Assembly: GCA_020746105.1 (NCBI GenBank)
Contig: JAJGST010000022.1
Coordinates: forward strand, 2,615,135 to 2,679,134
Length of the DNA stretch: 64,000 bases
Reading direction: 5' to 3'
Origin: Trogon surrucura
Taxonomy: Eukaryota; Chordata; Aves; Trogoniformes; Trogonidae
The position numbers and the translations under genes were made by a program. The notes beneath the pieces were generated by a model. That model ran no database searches. It saw nothing but the letters and a program-made list of their open reading frames with translations, and had not been told where the DNA came from. Within the stretch, counting starts at the first letter, position 1, and every line of letters begins with the position of its first letter. Of this stretch, positions 59,463 through 64,000 are shown piece after piece.

Positions 59463-59862
59463 TGAAGAGGGTCCCTTCGGAGAGCCGGCCAAGTTAACGA
59501 CCATCACACCAATATGGCTACAGATCGTCCTCCCTTTATTGCTCCGGACAGCTCAATATGTACAGTTCAGCAGTGTCCCCGCGCCTGCCCCTTAACAGAG
59601 TTGGTCAGTCACAGGTTTACACACGCCAGCGTTTTATTGTATAGTGCCATTCAGCTAGGCAGGCGGCTCTCGCCCCCCTTTCTCCCCCCGGGCCAGCACC
59701 TCCCACCAAGCATCTCGCAAAGCTCTCACAAAACAGATAAAACCTCCTCCTCCCTGTGTTCCAAGGCAGCTTCAAGGACAGAGCCTCTGTTTAGGCCTAC
59801 GCTGGGTTGTCCACACTTTTAAAGTTATAGCGCACCTCTGCTCCACAAGAAATTCCTCTACA
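59463..59862 (-). repeat. Beta-2 3' LTR (400 bp)
   Basis: Full-length beta LTR with TGAAGAGG...CTCTACA plus-strand ends, adjacent to the polypurine tract seen at 59863-59882. Confidence 0.94.
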
Positions 59863-60440
59863 TATCCCCCTTTTTCTTTTTGGACAACCCAGGCTTCATC
59901 CGCTAGCTTGCTTATCATTTTCTTGATTATATTTATCAAACAACTAAACATAACTAAGCCTATAACAATTAAAACTGCAATAACCAAAAATGTCTTAACT
60001 AAACTCTTAATTCATCCTGTCAAAGTTCTCACACCCATCACCCTAAATCGTACTTTGATCCTTAATCACACACTTCTAACAAAGCAAAAGGCAGCTGGTT
60101 TCCCTGCCTTGCTTTTAGCTAAAGAAAGATCACTCTGCTGGTTAGTACATAAACTTTAACATCTACTATGTGGCTTTGATTACACAACCAATATAAGCTT
60201 CATTGTTAGTCACACAAAGAGGATACATATTAATACAACAGGTAACATTGAGAACAGTCACATTTTCCCATAATTGCTCTGCCATCAGCCGTAAGCATCT
60301 TCTGCCAGTCCAATCCATATCGTCGTTGGTAATCAGTACCTCAGGGTCCCATCACGTCACTGGGCGAAACAAGGGGTTCAACAGGCAGTCCCAGTGCACA
60401 GTCGTGTTGCTGCTGCGCTGTTGAAGTGACAGGATGCTGC
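59863..60440 (-). pseudogene. env: Beta-2 env fragments (SU piece and TM end)
   Basis: The minus strand encodes an SU-like piece near 60290-60150 with Asn-linked glycosylation sequons and Cys pairs (ENVTVLNVTCC), then stops. A noncoding stretch shared with Beta-1 follows, and finally the TM membrane span near 59960-59910 and its tail. Most of env is deleted. It is joined directly to the capsid start at about 60440. Confidence 0.65.
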
Positions 60441-60748
60441 ACAGCCACATCATGCAGGATCATGCGGTTCCCAGGTCCCTTGTCCGTTATTAATAGTAAC
60501 AGGACACGCAATCGAACTGGCTGCTTCCCAATCTCCCTCTGTTATAGCGTCTCTGATGACACCGCCCCATCGCTGTTGCAAAGGATCCTTTTTGGTTCAA
60601 GCTTGAAAATCAGGCTTGAGTGAGGGAGCTGATGGTAATGGGGGAGCTGAACTGGTTTAAGGGTTTCTTCTATTTCTCGCTGTCCAGTTGATAATTCAGC
60701 GAGTTTGTTCAGCATCTCTTTCAGGGGTTCATCCTGATCTTCCTTCTT
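60441..60748 (-). pseudogene. gag: Beta-2 gag linker and capsid start
   Basis: Homologous to about 35905-36290 of Beta-1, with an internal deletion of about 90 bp near 60650. It encodes the acidic linker (DEPLKEMLNKLAELS) and the first capsid residues, then ends at the gag/env deletion junction. Confidence 0.8.
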
Positions 60749-60753
60749 CCCCC

Positions 60754-60785
<32 letters not shown>

Positions 60786-61068
60786 TTTATTGGCTCAAGT
60801 ATTACTTCAATCACACTGTTATCACACAGGGAGAGCAGAATTTCCCAGGTCTGTTTTGATCATACTCTCCCGTTCACTCCCATGCACATCTGGTGTACAA
60901 GAAGCGTCTATCTTCATTCTCACGGACAAGCTCTCAACATGAGCTGTACCTGGCTGGTCAGGGTCTCTTTTCATAATTTAGCAAGCAAGAGTTATGCACT
61001 TGTTTAGAAAAGAGCTCAGCTCAAGGACGAAAGTCTTAATTCTGCAACGCAGTGCAGTTTCTCCTTTT

Positions 61069-61105
<37 letters not shown>

Positions 61106-61108
61106 CCA
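60749..61108 (-). other. Non-retroviral insert bounded by homopolymers in Beta-2 gag
   Basis: It replaces about 300 bp of gag present in Beta-1. On the minus strand: a run of 35 A (61105-61071), about 280 bp of unique sequence, AGCCAATAAA running into about 26 A (60788-60762), then about 13 G. The AATAAA directly in front of the A-run and the loss of retroviral homology suggest a captured piece of polyadenylated cellular RNA. The identity is unknown. Confidence 0.75.
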
Positions 61109-61466
61109 CCCAGTCGGGACGAGCAGGGAGTTTCTCCTTTGCCTTTTTCCTTTCCTGCCCTCCCCCCAACGCTTCGATCGCTGCCGCAGCAACTTTCTTT
61201 TCTGCTTGCATGATTTCTAGAGTGTGTATTACAGTTTTCCAAACTGTTCCTAGTTCTTTCGCTTCCTTTCCTTCTTTTCCTCCCTCTAGAGTACAGTCCC
61301 ACAAAAAGTCTCCTACTTCACGCCATTCCGTGGAACTAAAGATTAATGGCGGGTCGTTCATTTTCTCCCGTTTCCAAGCCCATGGGGCTAATAGGTCTCG
61401 CTCCTTTACTTTTCCTCCTCTCTCAGAGAGTATACTAAGGAGGCGAGTTGCCGCGTCCGTTTCCAT
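61105..61466 (-). pseudogene. gag: Beta-2 gag matrix domain
   Basis: From ATG at 61464-61466 it encodes matrix nearly identical to Beta-1 (MNDPPLIFSSTEW), then runs through the A-tract as a poly-Lys stretch and terminates in the insert. A truncated matrix protein could be made. The matrix region often contains packaging or membrane signals, which may explain its retention. Confidence 0.85.
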
Positions 61467-61640
61467 CGCGGTCTTACCTTGGCAGGGGCTTGATCAGCTG
61501 CTCAAACTCTGGTCTCCGGTGCCCTTTTGGTCACACTCGGAACTCTCCTGCCTCCAGCTCTCCGGCTCCCAAATCGGCTCACGTCCGATGCTTCGGAGTC
61601 TTCCCACATTTAAGCAATCCGCATTTAAGCGTCCATAGAG

Positions 61641-61660
61641 GGTCCCTTGTTCAGGCGCCA
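61641..61660 (-). other. Beta-2 primer binding site, tRNA-Lys type
   Basis: TGGCGCCTGAACAAGGGACC on the minus strand, two bases after the LTR. It is like the Lys-3 site with one substitution and one extra A. Confidence 0.82.
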
Positions 61661-61662
61661 GA

Positions 61663-62063
61663 TGAAGAGGGTCCCTTCGGAGAGCCGGCCAAGTTAACGA
61701 CCATCACACCAATATGGCTACAGATCGTCCTCTCCTTATTGCTCCGGACAGCTCAATATGTACAGTTCAGCAGTGTCCCCGCGCCTGCCCCTTAACAGAG
61801 TTGGTCAGTCACAGGTTTACACACGCCAGCGTTTTATTGTATAGTGCCATTCAGCTAGGCAGGCGGCTCTCGCCCCCCCTTCTCCCCCCGGGGCCAGCAC
61901 CTCCCACCAAGCATCTCGCAAAGCTCTCACAAAACAGATAAAACCTCCTCCTCCCTGTGTTCCAAGGCAGCTTCAAGGACAGAGCCTCTGTTTAGGCCTA
62001 CGCTGGGTTGTCCACACTTTTAAAGTTATACCGCACCTCTGCTCCACAAGAAATTCCTCTACA
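61663..62063 (-). repeat. Beta-2 5' LTR (401 bp)
   Basis: Almost identical to the 59463-59862 LTR. It is followed by the CAGGGT duplication. Confidence 0.94.
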
Positions 62064-64000
62064 CAGGGTTGCTTTTTTTCTTTATTATTCCTCATCAGAA
62101 TTCTCAAAATATTTTATTGCTGACTTTAAGGACCATGTTTTCTGGGTTTGTTTTTGTTTTTTCAAAATTCTGGGTTTTGACACTTTATGAACATTGTTAA
62201 CATGAACAGAATGCTACACAAAAAAAATAACTGAACTCTAAATACTTTTAATATTAATGATGCATCAATTTATTTGATTCAGAGGGAACAATAAAAGCAC
62301 CAAAATTAACAGAATGTGAGTCTCATTACACAGCTAAATAGAATTTGTTTGATGGGCAGCTGTAGAATAGTTAGAATCACACTTGTGCAAATATTTATGC
62401 AAATCAATACTTTTATTCACGTTTTCCAGTAGCACATTTGTGCAACACCTGACTGTAAATCAAGCAAAAGTGAAAGATTCAATGCAAAAGCAAAATTACC
62501 ACCTTCCCTTTAGTTCAAATTTAGTTCAAATTACAGAAATAGAGATTTACAGAACTAGTGTATGAAATGTCTATTTATACCTTATCTGTTACAGTCGCAT
62601 GCATTCTGTCTGTGGGAGCACTCTCCACCCCACAAACAATTCAGTGCTGCCAGCAGTGAAAATCATCAGCTTCTCTACAACTTTTATACAGCTTTCATGC
62701 AGACACAGCTTCTTCCTGCTTTTTCTTCATGTTTATTCTTAGATTGTGGATATGCTCACAAACTTACTAACAGTAACAAAGGCATTTGGTTTTCTGCCTT
62801 GCTTATTCTGCAATTCCTTTTAGAAGAATCCTGTTTCAGCTCATTTAGTCCATAGGGTGGCTTCCTTAATCTTCCAAGTAGCAGCAGTGTATGACCCAAC
62901 CTGACCGAGAGCCGTCAAACATCAGTTTGGTTCTTTCCACACCAGAACCAAGAATATTCAAGAAGATGCAAGGATCTATCAAGATTTACTTGGCATTTCA
63001 GCAGCTCTTTCAGCAGCAGTCTAGACTTACCTGCTTGTTAACTTGTGCATTTCTAGCTATTGGAAATGGCTTGTTACTTTATTTAGACAGACCTTTAGCT
63101 CCTTGGCTAAAGCACAGAAACAAAACTTTTGAAAGGAAGGAAGGCTGTCAAGAGAACAAGGCATTGCTTAATATCATCTCTGCCACCTGCCAAGACAACA
63201 CCAAAGTTACAACAAACACCAAAGTTACTCTCAATCAATGAAAAAATCCAACTGTCAACCTCTGTCAACTTATCCTAGAGACCTGCTTTTCTAAGAACAA
63301 TCAAACAGCTACAACTTTGTAGACATCCACGTCACTACCGCTCTAGGCAAGGCTAACTCCTGGTAACAAATTCTCAGCAAGGAATGCATCTGATTAAGCA
63401 ACAACACACAAGTCATAACCACCTGATGGAAGAGGGAAAGGGCATCAACATATTACAGGAGTTTGAATGTAAGAATAACTGGTTTGTCTTCATTTTATTT
63501 ATCATTAAGTATAATTCATAATTTAAGATTTTCCTCTATGCAATCTATAACAGTAATACTATCTGATCATCTAAATGGTGTTGGAGCATTTTCAGGGTGT
63601 TGGGCTATTTCCAGTTAACATGGACTGCAACCTCTAGCCATAGGGAAACACATCTGATGTGTTAAAAAACACAGCCCTATACAATAATAATAAGCAATAA
63701 TACTGTAAACAAATGAAGACGTAAAGAATAATAGTCAAGGTTTCTAACTTTTCCTACCTGCTGTGAATTAACACAGCAATAGATTTCATGTGCATGGATG
63801 CTCAAAAGCAGTCAGGCCTTGCAATGGAAAACTTGACAATATCTTTCCATGTTAGGCTTTGAGGTAAAAATTTTACCTCATTCTGAATTCAATTCCCATG
63901 CAGTGAAACCCATAAAATACTCTCAGATACACACAGATACCTGCAACAAATTTTCCTATATTTTGCAGCAGGTCTACAGAGAATTAAAGAAAAAAAAAGA
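62064..64000. other. AT-rich single-copy DNA, no gene recognised
   Basis: About 1.9 kb with no repeat shared with the rest of the window and no supportable exon. Confidence 0.6.

Larger units (their letters stand above)
59463..62063 (-). mobile_element. Beta-2, compact deleted betaretrovirus-like element
   Basis: A 2601-bp element with exact 6-bp target duplication CAGGGT (59457-59462 and 62064-62069). The two LTRs differ at only about five of 400 positions by eye. Minus-strand order: LTR, Lys-type primer site, matrix, a non-retroviral block, gag linker and capsid start, an SU fragment, TM end, polypurine tract, LTR. Pro and pol are absent entirely. It must have moved with proteins supplied in trans, recently, judging by LTR similarity. 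Confidence 0.93.

Noticed and set aside
62891-63241. 116-codon frame as a host gene
   Set aside because: No homology I can recall, Lys/Asn-rich, no promoter or partner exons seen.

Overview
This window looks like nuclear DNA from a bird. The evidence is CR1 LINEs ending in (ATTCTATG)n-type tails, class III (ERVL-like), gammaretrovirus-like and betaretrovirus-like endogenous retroviruses (ERVs) that carry typical motifs, and a CR1-tailed SINE-like insertion. I cannot name the species; a songbird or other neoavian is plausible. I recognise no functional host gene, rRNA, tRNA, CRISPR array or prokaryotic feature. Nearly every long reading frame comes from a transposable element, and most are broken. 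|| The window has two parts. Positions 1-37511 form a repeat island. Its substrate is a tandem satellite of about 176 bp per unit, with CCCTAA telomere-like hexamers in each unit. About 26 units survive in eight blocks: 1-942, 5996-6752, 7131-7356, 7733-8369, 19889-20139 and 24529-24774 in one orientation, and 15519-16096 and 28963-29938 in the other. Mobile elements interrupt it: a gammaretrovirus-like provirus (ERV-A, 943-5995, target duplication GGTAT), two solo LTRs (6753-7130 and 7357-7732), an old CR1 piece followed by an unclassified class III-like provirus (ERV-B, 8370-15518), an ERVL provirus in two oppositely oriented halves (16097-19888 and 24775-28962), a near full-length CR1 (20140-24528), a second gammaretrovirus-like provirus (ERV-C, 29939-32662, minus strand), and a betaretrovirus-like provirus (Beta-1, 32663-37511, minus strand). 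Positions 37512-64000 are AT-rich, apparently single-copy DNA, interrupted by a solo ERVL LTR (40518-40965, duplication CCTGG), a CR1 copy (48741-50807) and a compact young betaretrovirus-like element (Beta-2, 59463-62063, duplication CAGGGT). || The elements are nested. A tRNA-headed, CR1-tailed insertion sits in the ERVL integrase region. A beta LTR and a 1.2-kb LTR sit in ERVL gag. A beta LTR sits in the ERV-B LTR. A CR1 tail sits in ERV-A beside a large deletion. || The strongest observations are four. First, the two ERVL halves look like one provirus split by an inversion of about 8.7 kb, because the outer flanks of the two LTRs abut on the satellite unit with exactly 5 bp of overlap. Second, Beta-2 is a recently inserted, internally deleted element whose gag contains about 280 bp of non-retroviral sequence bounded by long homopolymers, as expected of captured polyadenylated RNA. 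Third, the tRNA/CR1 chimera could be a SINE. Fourth, the satellite itself is telomere-like. All comparisons were made by eye within the window; no database was searched.
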